Shown here: piece by piece, positions 54,942 to 64,000 of the stretch | How the letters are laid out: each line of letters starts with the position of its first letter | Numbering within the stretch: position 1 is the first letter of the stretch | From: Rhodospirillales bacterium | GTDB taxonomy: Bacteria; Pseudomonadota; Alphaproteobacteria; Rhodospirillales; Rhodospirillaceae | Direction: 5' to 3' | NCBI GenBank assembly: GCA_028281845.1 | Contig: JANQJD010000015.1 | Coordinates: 62,001 to 126,000 of the forward strand | Length of the DNA: 64,000 nucleotides | Translations under genes and position numbers: made by a program | Notes under the pieces: model-generated | Databases searched by the model: none | Told to the model about the DNA's origin: nothing | Seen by the model: only the letters and a program-made list of their open reading frames with translations

Positions 54942-55484
54942 CTAGAAAATTTCTATAGAAGAACCCGTAGGTATACCTCTCGGAGAAAAATCTACACGTC
55001 CAACAAGTTCTCGATGATGCTGTAGAGACCAGGCAACATTAGGATAAGCCAGTGTGGTCCACGGGATCTCTTCCCACCTAAACAGCCGCACTTCAAGACT
55101 CTCCGTTCCTGGGGTACACTCTGCGGTTAGCATTGGGGCACGATAAATCAGGTGAATTTGACTGATGTGCGGGAAACTATAAATCGCTAACAGAGCGTCG
55201 AGCTCTACACGAGCTCTTGCCTCTTCCCAGATCTCGCGCTGTGCGCCGTGTTCAGCTGTCTCAGACATTTCCAGGTAGCCAGATGGCATTGTCCAGTAAT
55301 TGCGTCGGGGTTCAATAGCTCTACGACAGAGGAGGTATTGCCCTTTCCACGTACATACGGCTCCGACAATAATCTTGGGATTTTCATAAACCACATAGCC
55401 ACAGGCTCTGCAGACGAGACGTGGCCGTTCGTCCCCTGTTGGTATGACATGTATGAAAGGAGAACTTGTACTACCTTCCCTCAT
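54942..55484 (-). CDS. NUDIX hydrolase
   Basis: A 180-residue NUDIX protein. The NUDIX box runs from GYLEMSETAEHG to REIWEEARA (about residues 69-91), fitting GX5EX7REUXEEXGU apart from the final Gly. The N-terminus has one CRAC pair (about 25-28) of a zinc ribbon seen complete in NadD/NudC-like relatives; the first Cys pair is missing. Substrate unknown (nucleoside diphosphate derivative). A separate gene on the minus strand between tRNA-Pro and the RND pump. Confidence 0.9.
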   Translation of the reverse strand: MREGSTSSPFIHVIPTGDERPRLVCRACGYVVYENPKIIVGAVCTWKGQYLLCRRAIEPRRNYWTMPSGYLEMSETAEHGAQREIWEEARARVELDALLAIYSFPHISQIHLIYRAPMLTAECTPGTESLEVRLFRWEEIPWTTLAYPNVAWSLQHHRELVGRVDFSPRGIPTGSSIEIF

Positions 55485-55747
55485 GTTGACTATTCTGAAC
55501 CCACAGACCCATAAGCAGCAAGGAAAAATGCCGTATGCGATCGTTCTTTAAAGAAAGTCATGCTCTAAAATTAAGAGAAAGACGGCACGTAAGCTCTGGT
55601 TCCTGCTATCGCAGCAGCCAGCATAAGGGACTCTCGCCACAGGCAGATTGATGCAGAGTGTGAGGCAATGGGTCGAGCGCCCTGGACTGGACACAGAACC
55701 CATTGACTCAATCTCATCTGTCAAAAAATTGTTCTCGCAGAGTCGGC

Positions 55748-58700
55748 TCAACCCGTGGGGATCATCTTTTTTCTGTTCTGATCTACTGGAATCTTCCTAC
55801 GCGTTTTGAGCATTAGGGCTGAGGGGGTGACAATAAGAGTCAGCACAGTGGCAAAGCTTAATCCAAAGACTATGGCAGTTGATAACTGGACCCACCACTG
55901 CATAGACGGTGCGCCGATAGTCACAGACCGTTCAACAAAATCTATATTAATACCGAATACCATAGGCAACAATCCAAGCACGGCTGTCGAGGCTGTGAGG
56001 AGAACAGGACGCAGGCGTTGCACCCCAGTGCGCAATGCTGCTTCATGTGGATCAAGAAACGCACGTTGCAGCCTGTCGTATGTATCAAGGAGGACAATGT
56101 TATTATTTACAACAACTCCAGCAAGAGCTAAGACGCTAATGCCTCCCATGATAACGCCAAATGGTTGGTTGAAGAGTAGAAGGCCGATCATAATTCCAAT
56201 AGTAGAAAATACTACTGCTGATAATATCAATAACATTGAATAAAAACTATTAAATTCTGCTAATAAAATTATTGCAATAAGAAATAAAGCAACCCAAAAT
56301 GCTTTTAAAAGAAAAGCTTTTGATTTTTCTTGTTCCTCATTTTCACCCTTAAAATGTATCATAATTCGATTATTGATGTTAGAACCTTTCAGCCATGTCT
56401 GCAAAGCCTGTACGTTGTCATTAACAAGAGTCCCGGGAAGCACGTCTGCTCGTACTGTCAGTGCTCGTTGTCCGTTCACACGATGTAACAAACCTGTTTT
56501 TGGCTCAGCACGACGGTCTACAAATGACGATAGGGGTATTAAACCATTAGACGTACTAATACGAAGTTTATCTATTTGTAATAAAGTTCTATTTATCGCT
56601 GGAAAACGGGCAACAATATCTACGGCCTTGTCACTATCCTCAGGGCGATAATCGGTAAATTTCAGACCACGGGTCACCATGCTGACCATATCACCCACAG
56701 CAACTACATCTACCCCGAATTTGGCTGCCTGTGCTCTATTAACCGTTAATCGCCATTCAATCCCAGGGGCGGGACGATTATCTTCAATATCGACAAATCC
56801 CCCGAGAACTTCCATCCCATGGCGTACTATTTCTACGTTATATGGTAATATGTTAAGTTCATCGGCTAATAGCTGAATTTGCACTGGTTTACCTACCGGT
56901 GGGCCATCTCTATTTTTACGTACTTCAATTCCAATGCCAGGCAGATCAGCGGTACGGCGACGAACCTCATCGAGAATAACATCTGCTGTCCGGCGCTGTT
57001 GCCAATCAGCAAATTCCAGACTGATACGCCCTATGACATCATCAGCGACTTCGGTGAAACCAAGTTCCCTACCAGACAGAGCATAGATGACACGGAATTC
57101 ATGCTGCTTCATTGTTAAGATGCGTTCCTCTACTTCTCGTATAAGGCGATCTTTTTCAGATATAGAGAAATTACCCCTGGCATGAACATAGAGAACAGCA
57201 CTCGTCGGCTCAATTTCTGGGAAAAACTGGATTCCACGACCGAATGTCCAATAGATTGTTTGTACCCCTAATAAAATTATTATTGTAAGAGAAACAATTA
57301 AAAAAGGATGTCGTAAAGCACGACTTAATATCCTTGCATACCAACCAGTAAAACCTGTTAAATTCCTTATATCACTATTTTTACTAGTTGCAATAGCTTG
57401 TAAAATATTTGGTTTGGTAGAGCCAGGCTTACCGACAAGAGCACCGACGGTAGGCACGAAGACAAGTGCCATAAGCAGAGACGCCAACAAGGTAGCAGTC
57501 AATGTAATAGGCAGGTATTTCATAAATTCACCAACCACACCACTCCAGAACAGAAGCGGCAAAAAGGCGGCGACAGTTGTCGCTGTTGAAGACAACACAG
57601 GCCATGCCATGCGCTTCGAGGACAGAGCATAAGCAGCACGGCGATGAAGTCCCTCAGCCATCTTACGATCAGCATATTCTGTGATGATAACAGCGCCATC
57701 AACCAGCATGCCAACTGCCAGTATCAAGCTAAACAGCACGACGACATTAATAGTGAGGCCTGTCGCCGCTATAAAGAGGATAGCAAGTAAGAATGAACCG
57801 GGAATAGCGACACTGACAATGAGCCCCGATCGCAGCCCTAATGTCCCAACAATTACTATCATAACAAGTATAACAGCTAATACAATACTATTTTTTAAAT
57901 CATATAACATCTCCCTGATGTGGACAGATTGATCTTGCAAGAGATCCACACGAACACCAATTGGCCATTTTTTTTGTTCTGCAGTGACGACTGCACGTAC
58001 CTTCTCAACAGTCTCAATAACATTTTTACCGATTCTCTTCGAAACTTCGAGTGTAACCGCAGGCTTGCCGTTGATACGGGCACAACCCTCTTCGTCCTTG
58101 AAAGTCTTCCGAACACTGGCGATATCCCTGACTTTTATCACAGCGTTACTTGCTACTTGCAAAGGCAATTCCATCACATCCTCAACTGTCTCTAACAGAC
58201 CCGGTACTTTAATGGAAAATCTACCTTTACCTGTGTCTAAAGCACCTGCTGCAATCAATTTATTGTTCCGTATGAGAAACTGCCCTATCCTCTGCGCTGA
58301 GAGGCCATAACTTTCTACGACAGTCGGATCTATAATGATTTCCACTTGCTGCTCTCTATCTCCTCCAACGTGGACAGAGAGCACTGGTGGTAATCGCTCT
58401 ATGGCCTTTTCTAGGTGACTCGCTAGCTTCAAGAGTGTCCGCTCTGGCACATCACCTGATAGAGCCACCGTCAAAACGGGAAAAAGACTGAAGTTTACCT
58501 CATGTACCACAGGCTCATCCGTGCCAGGAGGTAGTCTGCGCTTGGCACGATTCACTTTCTCACGTACGTCCGCCATAGCCTGATCAGCGTCAAACCCAGC
58601 CTCAAACTCGAGCAGTATGTTCGATCCACCCTCGAATGCTGTTGATCGCATTTCTCGAATACTCTCAACAGTACGCAATTCTGTTTCCAGAGGCCGAATC

Positions 58701-58888
58701 AACAACCTCTCTGCGTCCGCCGGTGAAATACCATCATAAGTTGTTACAACATAGAGAATTGGGATATTAACATCTGGTTTCGCCTCTTTCGGAATCTCGA
58801 GAAAGGCAACCGTGCCAGCCAGTAGAATCAGAATCAGAGTTGTCACTACGGTACGGGCGTGGCCGATAGCACTCTCTATAAGACTCAT
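55748..58888 (-). CDS. RND-family efflux pump inner-membrane transporter
   Basis: A 1046-residue protein with 12 membrane segments and two large periplasmic loops (about residues 35-330 and 560-860), the AcrB fold. The TM4 motif reads GMLVDGAVIITEYADR, with a single Asp where AcrB has a pair, typical of a subgroup of RND permeases. It pumps drugs or lipophilic anions out using the proton gradient. The ATG overlaps the adaptor gene's stop (ATGA, 58885-58888). No outer-membrane factor gene is near. Confidence 0.95.
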   Translation of the reverse strand: MSLIESAIGHARTVVTTLILILLAGTVAFLEIPKEAKPDVNIPILYVVTTYDGISPADAERLLIRPLETELRTVESIREMRSTAFEGGSNILLEFEAGFDADQAMADVREKVNRAKRRLPPGTDEPVVHEVNFSLFPVLTVALSGDVPERTLLKLASHLEKAIERLPPVLSVHVGGDREQQVEIIIDPTVVESYGLSAQRIGQFLIRNNKLIAAGALDTGKGRFSIKVPGLLETVEDVMELPLQVASNAVIKVRDIASVRKTFKDEEGCARINGKPAVTLEVSKRIGKNVIETVEKVRAVVTAEQKKWPIGVRVDLLQDQSVHIREMLYDLKNSIVLAVILVMIVIVGTLGLRSGLIVSVAIPGSFLLAILFIAATGLTINVVVLFSLILAVGMLVDGAVIITEYADRKMAEGLHRRAAYALSSKRMAWPVLSSTATTVAAFLPLLFWSGVVGEFMKYLPITLTATLLASLLMALVFVPTVGALVGKPGSTKPNILQAIATSKNSDIRNLTGFTGWYARILSRALRHPFLIVSLTIIILLGVQTIYWTFGRGIQFFPEIEPTSAVLYVHARGNFSISEKDRLIREVEERILTMKQHEFRVIYALSGRELGFTEVADDVIGRISLEFADWQQRRTADVILDEVRRRTADLPGIGIEVRKNRDGPPVGKPVQIQLLADELNILPYNVEIVRHGMEVLGGFVDIEDNRPAPGIEWRLTVNRAQAAKFGVDVVAVGDMVSMVTRGLKFTDYRPEDSDKAVDIVARFPAINRTLLQIDKLRISTSNGLIPLSSFVDRRAEPKTGLLHRVNGQRALTVRADVLPGTLVNDNVQALQTWLKGSNINNRIMIHFKGENEEQEKSKAFLLKAFWVALFLIAIILLAEFNSFYSMLLILSAVVFSTIGIMIGLLLFNQPFGVIMGGISVLALAGVVVNNNIVLLDTYDRLQRAFLDPHEAALRTGVQRLRPVLLTASTAVLGLLPMVFGINIDFVERSVTIGAPSMQWWVQLSTAIVFGLSFATVLTLIVTPSALMLKTRRKIPVDQNRKKMIPTG

Positions 58889-60015
58889 AGGGTCGCTCCA
58901 TCATCGGAATCTGCTGTTGTTTCAGGGATGGCCTCAACAAGCTGACCAACGGTGACAAATTCCTGACCAACTGTGATCAAATGAATTACAGGCGGTAGAC
59001 AAAGCTCGGAACCTGCAATCCAAAGAGTTCCATTGTTAGTGCTTGTTATAACTTCTATAGGAAAAAACGTGACACTATCCGGTGGGGACCCTATCACAGC
59101 TTTAATCCCAACACGGCCTGCCCTGTCAAAGGTTAAGGCTGATGGTGCGATTGCATGCAAAGAGCGTCGTTGCCGGGGCAGATGAAGTTCTGCCGTAAGG
59201 CCAGCCCGCACTGTACCAGCCTTGTTAGCAATTGATACTTCAACTGGAAACGTTTTTACATATTTTGAAGCAACTTTTGATATATATGATACGGTACCAG
59301 AGAGACGCTGGCCATTGCTCAGGACTGCTTCAGCTTCTGAGCCAGGAGTAATCGTCGCGACATCTTTCTCTGTCACCTCGGCTCCTACAACTACTCTGCT
59401 GAAATCAACTACTGTGGCTATGGTCCCTCCGACAGGAATAAATTCTCCCACTGTCACTGGACAGGATTCAACAATGCCGGAAAAGGGGGCGTACAGACGG
59501 GTGCGATCTAGGTCAACCTGAACATGGGCTAGTTGTGCTTTGGCTGTACTGAGTGCAGCTCCAGCTTCTGCTAGGCGGACACGAGAAGCGAAGGCCTTCT
59601 GCTCCAAAGCTTTTGCCGCTTCGTATTCTATTTCTCGCCGGTGAACAAGGGCACGTGCTTCAGCCAGCCGAGCTGGACGCTCCTCTTCCTTCAACCGAAC
59701 GATAACCTGGTCTGTTGTGACCAACTGGCCTTTTTTGACAAAAACTTCAGCAACTTGCCCCGCTGTTGCCGCCTTAACAACCACTATACGATTAGCCTTC
59801 GTGTGCCCGCTTACAGTGAGAGCAGTCACTGGGGTTTCTGCTACGATGGTACGTACTCGTACTCTCTGGAGGAGAGGGAGCGTTCTCTTTTCTCCATCAG
59901 AGGTCTGTGTCACCGGCCCAACGTTACTGCTGACCAGACCGGACAGAATCCAAACAGCGATGAGGCCAAGTATAATTGCTGCCATAGATAGAGAAGGTAG
60001 CCTTGTGCCATTCAT
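58885..60015 (-). CDS. RND efflux periplasmic adaptor (membrane fusion) protein
   Basis: A 376-residue HlyD/AcrA-type protein with an N-terminal membrane anchor (about 10-28), a lipoyl half-domain (VFVKKGQLVTTDQ near residue 92), a helical hairpin rich in Ala/Glu (about 105-150), the second lipoyl half (PFSGIVES, near 177) and a beta-barrel domain. It links the RND pump to an outer-membrane channel. GGAG lies 11 bases before the ATG at 60015; a TTG codon just upstream is in frame. It is translationally coupled to the pump gene. Confidence 0.94.
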   Translation of the reverse strand: MNGTRLPSLSMAAIILGLIAVWILSGLVSSNVGPVTQTSDGEKRTLPLLQRVRVRTIVAETPVTALTVSGHTKANRIVVVKAATAGQVAEVFVKKGQLVTTDQVIVRLKEEERPARLAEARALVHRREIEYEAAKALEQKAFASRVRLAEAGAALSTAKAQLAHVQVDLDRTRLYAPFSGIVESCPVTVGEFIPVGGTIATVVDFSRVVVGAEVTEKDVATITPGSEAEAVLSNGQRLSGTVSYISKVASKYVKTFPVEVSIANKAGTVRAGLTAELHLPRQRRSLHAIAPSALTFDRAGRVGIKAVIGSPPDSVTFFPIEVITSTNNGTLWIAGSELCLPPVIHLITVGQEFVTVGQLVEAIPETTADSDDGATL

Positions 60016-60280
60016 CAATTATTTTTCTCCGTGTAACACCTTTAAAAATAAACGTTTAGAGAGTATTACCCTGTAGAGATACAGGAATACTATCACTTCT
60101 CTTCCGATAAATTATGTATCACTGGATTGTTGAGAATGACATTCTTCTTTTCAAGTTGTAGATGGAGAGAACAACACCTAAACTCTCAGCCCCCTGTTGC
60201 CAGTTGAATGTGGACTGTGTAAAATTCGACACACGGGTGTCACGTGCACTGAATTTTACAGAGAGGTAGAGAGGTCCTTA

Positions 60281-61675
60281 TTGCAGTATGTGAGCACTCG
60301 GGGTCTAGCCCCGGCCCTGACCTTTGATAATGTCTTGCTCACCGGGCTAGCCAGTGATGGTGGCTTGTATGTGCCAGAGCAGTGGCCTGTTTTCAGCAAA
60401 GACGAACTCCTTCCCATGACTCGTCTCACTTATCAGGAGCTAGCTGTTCGTGTGATGCTACCTTTTGTCGGTACAGCCTTGAGCGAAGATGAACTAGTAG
60501 ATACCGTAGAAGCAGGCTTTTTGTCTTTCCGCCACCCCGCTGTGGCCCCTTTAAAGCAACTCGATCGTAACAGATGGATATGTGAACTTTTTCATGGGCC
60601 CACACTAGCTTTCAAGGACTACGCCCTGCAATTGCTTGGACATCTATTTGCTCGTGTTTTACAGCGTAAAAGAAAAAGTGTAGTAATATTAAGCGCAACA
60701 TCTGGCGATACAGGTTCAGCTACTATAGAGGCTTTTCGTGATTGCGCTGCTGTAGAAGTCTTTGTCTTTCATCCGCACGGACTGGTGTCCTCAGTACAGC
60801 GTAGACAGATGACAACCGTTCAGGCGGACAACATCCATAATATTGCCGTCACAGGGACATTTGATGATTGCCAAGCCATTGTGAAAAGCTTGTTTAACGA
60901 TGTCTCGTTTCGTAAAGCCATGAATCTGTCAGCCGCAAACTCTATCAACTGGGGACGGATTATGGCACAAGTCATCTACTACTTCTGGGCTGTTCTGGCG
61001 ATTGGGGGGCATTTTCGAAAAGTTGCGTTTGCAATACCAACTGGCAACTTTGGAAACGTTTTTGCCGGTTACGTGGCCAGAGCCATGGGTCTCCCTATAG
61101 GATTGTTAATAGTTGGTTCAAATAGAAATGACATACTAACTCATTTTTTTACAACTGGAAATATGTCTATTCGGCCCGTTGTCCCGACTGTCAGTCCTAG
61201 CATGGATATTCAGGTCGCCTCAAACTTCGAAAGGTTACTCTTTGAAATACATGCTCGAGACGGGTCAGTGGTTGAAAGGTTGATGACACAGTTTGACGCG
61301 ACAGGGAGCTTTTCCATTGCGAGTCACTCCCTAAAAGAGATTCGCGGACTCTTTCACGGTTATGCCTTCACTGATGACGAAACAAAGGCTGCCATAGCCC
61401 AGGTCTATGCTATGACGGGCGAATTGGTGGACCCACATACAGCAATTGGCATAGCGGCGGCCCGCGCTAGCTTGGTGGAATCTGCAATGCCGATCGTCAC
61501 CCTTGCTACAGCCCACCCAGCAAAGTTTCCTCTTGTGATTCAGGAAGCCACTGGCCAGCAAGCAGCGTTGCCTGCGCATCTGGAGGACCTAATGTGCCGA
61601 GAAGAGCATTTTGCTGTTCTCCCCGCTGACTTGTCGGTGGTACGGGAATACATTCGCCTTCATGCAAGGAGGTGA
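60281..61675 (+). CDS. thrC: Threonine synthase
   Basis: A 464-residue PLP enzyme; last step of threonine synthesis, from O-phosphohomoserine. The N-terminal segment STRG...LASDGGLYVP is the family signature, AFKDYALQ near residue 110 holds the PLP lysine, and SATSGDTGSA near 135 binds phosphate. I choose the TTG at 60281, with GAGG six bases ahead, because it aligns with family N-termini; a longer frame runs upstream. The last codons carry an AAGGAGGTGA ribosome site for the next gene, whose product (M16 peptidase) commonly follows thrC in alphaproteobacteria. Confidence 0.95.
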   Translation: MQYVSTRGLAPALTFDNVLLTGLASDGGLYVPEQWPVFSKDELLPMTRLTYQELAVRVMLPFVGTALSEDELVDTVEAGFLSFRHPAVAPLKQLDRNRWICELFHGPTLAFKDYALQLLGHLFARVLQRKRKSVVILSATSGDTGSATIEAFRDCAAVEVFVFHPHGLVSSVQRRQMTTVQADNIHNIAVTGTFDDCQAIVKSLFNDVSFRKAMNLSAANSINWGRIMAQVIYYFWAVLAIGGHFRKVAFAIPTGNFGNVFAGYVARAMGLPIGLLIVGSNRNDILTHFFTTGNMSIRPVVPTVSPSMDIQVASNFERLLFEIHARDGSVVERLMTQFDATGSFSIASHSLKEIRGLFHGYAFTDDETKAAIAQVYAMTGELVDPHTAIGIAAARASLVESAMPIVTLATAHPAKFPLVIQEATGQQAALPAHLEDLMCREEHFAVLPADLSVVREYIRLHARR

Positions 61676-61683
61676 CGGTCCAC

Positions 61684-62988
61684 ATGACAATAAAAATGAC
61701 CACTCTAGAGAACGGTATGCGTATTGCCACCGATCATATGGAAGCGGTAGAAACAGTATCCCTTGGCGTATGGGTGGATGTCGGAACCCGTCACGAACCA
61801 GCAGATCATAATGGCATATCACATCTTTTAGAGCATATGGCGTTTAAAGGAACACGAAAACGTAGTGCTCTTGACATAGCGGTTGCGGTTGACAATATTG
61901 GTGGGCAGCTCAACGCCTATACATGTCGTGAGCACACGGCTTACTACGCAAAGGTACTACGGGAAGACACAGCGCTTGCTGTTGATATTGTTGCTGATGT
62001 TTTGCAAAACTCTCTTTTAGATCCAGAAGATCTGCGCAGAGAACAACAAGTAGTTGTACAAGAAATAAATCAGACTCTGGATACGCCAGACGACATCATA
62101 TTCGATTACTTTCAGTTAGCAGCGTATCCGAATCAAGCCCTCGGGCGTTCTGTTCTGGGAAGAGCAGAGATGGTACGTTCAATGAACTGTGATGTTGTGG
62201 CTGACTTCATGAGGGCGCATTATTCTGCCCGACGCATGGTGCTAGCAGCCGCCGGTCGGGTAGACCATGATCAGCTTGTTTGCTTAGCCAACCAGGCCTT
62301 CACTGAGTTACCGCCACACAAACCAGGAATTGCAGAAGCAGCTTGTTATACGGGTGGTGACTGGCGTGAAGAGCGCGATCTGGAACAAGTTCACATCGTT
62401 TTAGGATTTGATGGCGTTTCTTATAATGACCCAGACTTTTACACAGCGTCAGTTCTGTCAGCTCTGATGGGTGGGGGCATGTCATCCCGTCTCTTTCAGG
62501 AGGTACGCGAAAAACGTGGGCTGGCATATGCCGTTTCTTCCTTTACAGTCCCCTATCAAGATGCTGGTTTGTTTGGCGTTTATGTGGGGACAGGTGAGGA
62601 AGATGTTGTGGAACTGATTCCAGTGTTATGCCAGGAACTTGTCAAGCTGACCGCCCAGGCTACTGAAACGGAAATACGCCGAGCACAAGCTCAAGTCAGA
62701 GCGGGATTACTCATGGCGCTGGAAAGCAGTGGGTCACGATGTGAACAGTTAGCTCGTCAACTATTGGTATATGGTCGACCAATTTCTGTACAGGAATCTG
62801 TGTCTCGGATAGAAGCCGCGGACAGCACAGCTGTGACTCGACTCGCTCATAGGATTCTACGCAGTCCCCTGACATTTGCCGCTCTTGGTCCTATTGGGAA
62901 ACTTGAATCATTCGATCGCATCCGCAATCGGCTTTTACTATCGGAGAATGATATAACAGAAAAATATGCGAATACCACGATGGAATAA
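61684..62988 (+). CDS. M16-family zinc metallopeptidase (mitochondrial-processing-peptidase-like)
   Basis: A 434-residue peptidase of the pitrilysin/MPP-beta type. The inverted zinc motif HLLEHMAFKGT (about residues 45-55) with a downstream Glu in the next helix is intact; the C-terminal half is the inactive MPP-like domain. Substrates in bacteria are unknown. The perfect ribosome site AAGGAGGTGA (61666-61675) lies eight bases before this ATG; an in-frame GTG at 61672 overlaps the thrC stop but lacks that spacing. Confidence 0.95.
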   Translation: MTIKMTTLENGMRIATDHMEAVETVSLGVWVDVGTRHEPADHNGISHLLEHMAFKGTRKRSALDIAVAVDNIGGQLNAYTCREHTAYYAKVLREDTALAVDIVADVLQNSLLDPEDLRREQQVVVQEINQTLDTPDDIIFDYFQLAAYPNQALGRSVLGRAEMVRSMNCDVVADFMRAHYSARRMVLAAAGRVDHDQLVCLANQAFTELPPHKPGIAEAACYTGGDWREERDLEQVHIVLGFDGVSYNDPDFYTASVLSALMGGGMSSRLFQEVREKRGLAYAVSSFTVPYQDAGLFGVYVGTGEEDVVELIPVLCQELVKLTAQATETEIRRAQAQVRAGLLMALESSGSRCEQLARQLLVYGRPISVQESVSRIEAADSTAVTRLAHRILRSPLTFAALGPIGKLESFDRIRNRLLLSENDITEKYANTTME

Positions 62989-63162
62989 ATAATAATTATT
63001 CTACTATAGATAATAGCTACACTACTACGGTAGGTGGCGTGGGGACGCCCCCTACTAAGGCAACGCCTTTGCCCCATGAGGGTTGAGTCACATCACACCA
63101 TCCACACGGATCTTAAATCATCCTGGTTGTCAGGTTGATTTGACGTTTTGACGTATTGTTTG

Positions 63163-63741
63163 TCATGCCAATTGCACTTTTGGCACGTCTGCTTTCCACT
63201 TCACAGAACACCCCATACTAGGGAATTGTTCCTGTGGGCCACGACCTGTCTGAACGATGAGGCGCATCGCTTCGAAAAGATCCCGGCGCAGATCTAATGG
63301 ACCTGTTTCCTTACGGGAAGCATCAAGACGCCCACGATATTGGAGTTCTAGATCCTTGTTGAAACCAAAGAATTCTGGCGTGCAAACCACCTTGTATGAG
63401 CGTGCGACAGCCTGCGTCTCATCAATGACATAGGGAAACGAAAAATTGTGCTGGTGGGCAAAGTGCTTCATCTTTTCAAAAGAATCTTCTGGATACTGGA
63501 TGAAATCATTTGACATTATGGCGACAGCTCCAACTTCTTGCTCTTGCAATGCACGTACATCCCTAACAATACGGTCGATTACAGCGCGTACGTAGGGACA
63601 GTGATTACAGAGAAACATGACAAGTGTGCCTTTCGGCCCGCGTATCTCAGCGAGACTATGCATTCTGTCATCCACTCCCCTAAGATCAAAATCAATAGCC
63701 CTCCAACCAAAATCACAGACTGGTGTTTCCATTGCTGCCAT
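63163..63741 (-). CDS. Thioredoxin-family/AhpC-TSA protein
   Basis: A 192-residue cytosolic thioredoxin-fold protein of the AhpC/TSA-like group. The motif FLCNHCPYV (about residues 46-54) is the redox site with a CxxC pair, and the C-terminal GCSVKW is family-specific. Its role is unknown. The ATG at 63741 has GGAG seven bases ahead; a TTG just upstream is in frame. It converges with the M16 gene and is divergent from hpnE. Confidence 0.9.
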   Translation of the reverse strand: MAAMETPVCDFGWRAIDFDLRGVDDRMHSLAEIRGPKGTLVMFLCNHCPYVRAVIDRIVRDVRALQEQEVGAVAIMSNDFIQYPEDSFEKMKHFAHQHNFSFPYVIDETQAVARSYKVVCTPEFFGFNKDLELQYRGRLDASRKETGPLDLRRDLFEAMRLIVQTGRGPQEQFPSMGCSVKWKADVPKVQLA

Positions 63742-63905
63742 GCCCAATCTCCTCTTCTGATTCCGTTAACTTGGGCGGTTATAGCGGATAAGAATAGCAT
63801 GACGCAAGACGGCAACGTTGAGATACAATGCCATGCCGGGCTCTTGCGGAGCAATCACTTATTAGGCCAGCGTGCTTTAGGCACCCGTTGCGTATAGGCT
63901 TAGCA

Positions 63906-64000
63906 ATGACAGTACACATCATAGGGGCGGGTCTTGCGGGTTTAGCATGTGCAATGGCACTCACGCAATCTGGTAAGCAATTGGTGATTTATGAGATGTC
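63906..64000 (+). CDS. hpnE: Squalene-associated FAD-dependent oxidoreductase HpnE, N-terminal part
   Basis: The gene starts ATG at 63906 and runs off the right edge after 31 codons. The FAD-binding GxGxxG motif, IIGAGLAGLACAMAL, lies at residues 5-19 and a second beta-strand (LVIYEM) ends the visible part. HpnE converts hydroxysqualene to squalene in the HpnC-HpnD-HpnE route to hopanoids. This fits the HpnB-HpnD fusion at 46-48 kb, 16 kb away. HpnE is the best call, but 31 residues cannot exclude another FAD amine oxidase. Confidence 0.7.
   Translation, partial: MTVHIIGAGLAGLACAMALTQSGKQLVIYEM

Noticed and set aside
1..64000. CRISPR arrays, insertion sequences, prophage or integrated elements
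   Set aside because: No regularly spaced repeats, transposase, integrase or long terminal inverted repeats were seen. The short tandem duplications do not resemble any of these.

Overview
The window reads as one chromosomal block of an alphaproteobacterium, most like the Rhodospirillales. Markers are a Ros/MucR regulator, the hopanoid genes (HpnB, HpnD, HpnE), the order mrp-hflK-hflC-degP, the order miaA-ilvB-ilvN-ilvC, the long HPF form, and an acetolactate synthase with the alphaproteobacterial GEAS motif. Base composition is intermediate by eye, and intergenic gaps are fairly long. I see no rRNA, transposase, integrase, phage gene or CRISPR array. The species is not identifiable from what I can see. 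Some gene loss (no rpoN or clpP at their usual places) hints at genome reduction; that is inference.

Layout. 1-3.4 kb: a truncated HAD phosphatase and a tellurite/stress cluster (TerC, TerB, two TerD-family proteins), all on the minus strand. 3.5-8.8 kb: envelope proteostasis (Do-type protease, HflC, HflK) and, divergently, the Fe-S carrier Mrp. 9-12.6 kb: PAP2 phosphatase and topoisomerase I. 12.6-14.2 kb: a poorly coding, possibly eroded stretch. 14.2-20.2 kb: YchF, two tRNAs, an N-formylglutamate amidohydrolase, a SulP transporter and ribosomal protein S20. 20.4-26.7 kb: the most distinctive unit, a minus-strand respiratory operon of a Tat-exported molybdopterin oxidoreductase, a four-cluster ferredoxin, an NrfD/PsrC membrane subunit, a TorD-type chaperone, a HybE-like chaperone and an FNR-like regulator.

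27-36 kb: polyprenyl diphosphate synthase, a TrmN6-like methyltransferase, the Kdo/LPS transport genes kdsD-lptC-lptA-lptB, hpf, ptsN, dapB, cysQ and miaA. 37-40.5 kb: branched-chain amino acid genes ilvB-ilvN-ilvC. 40.5-45.5 kb: tRNA-Val, HU, Lon, ClpX, tRNA-Ser. 46-48 kb: an unusual HpnB-HpnD fusion. 48-55.5 kb: trehalose phosphatase, a PfkB kinase, RpiA, cytochrome c, MucR, a TusA-like protein, RimI, TsaB, tRNA-Pro and a NUDIX hydrolase. 55.7-60 kb: an RND pump and its adaptor. 60.3-64 kb: ThrC, an M16 peptidase, a thioredoxin-family protein and the start of HpnE.

Most of the window is ordinary housekeeping. No entirely new system is evident. The points most worth following are the Mo-enzyme operon with its HybE-like chaperone and three-cysteine FNR-like regulator, the HpnB-HpnD fusion, the missing rpoN and clpP, and a recurrent signature of exact two-copy tandem duplications of about 9-18 bp in non-coding DNA. 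Start sites, repeats and residue numbers were worked out by hand; no database search was run.
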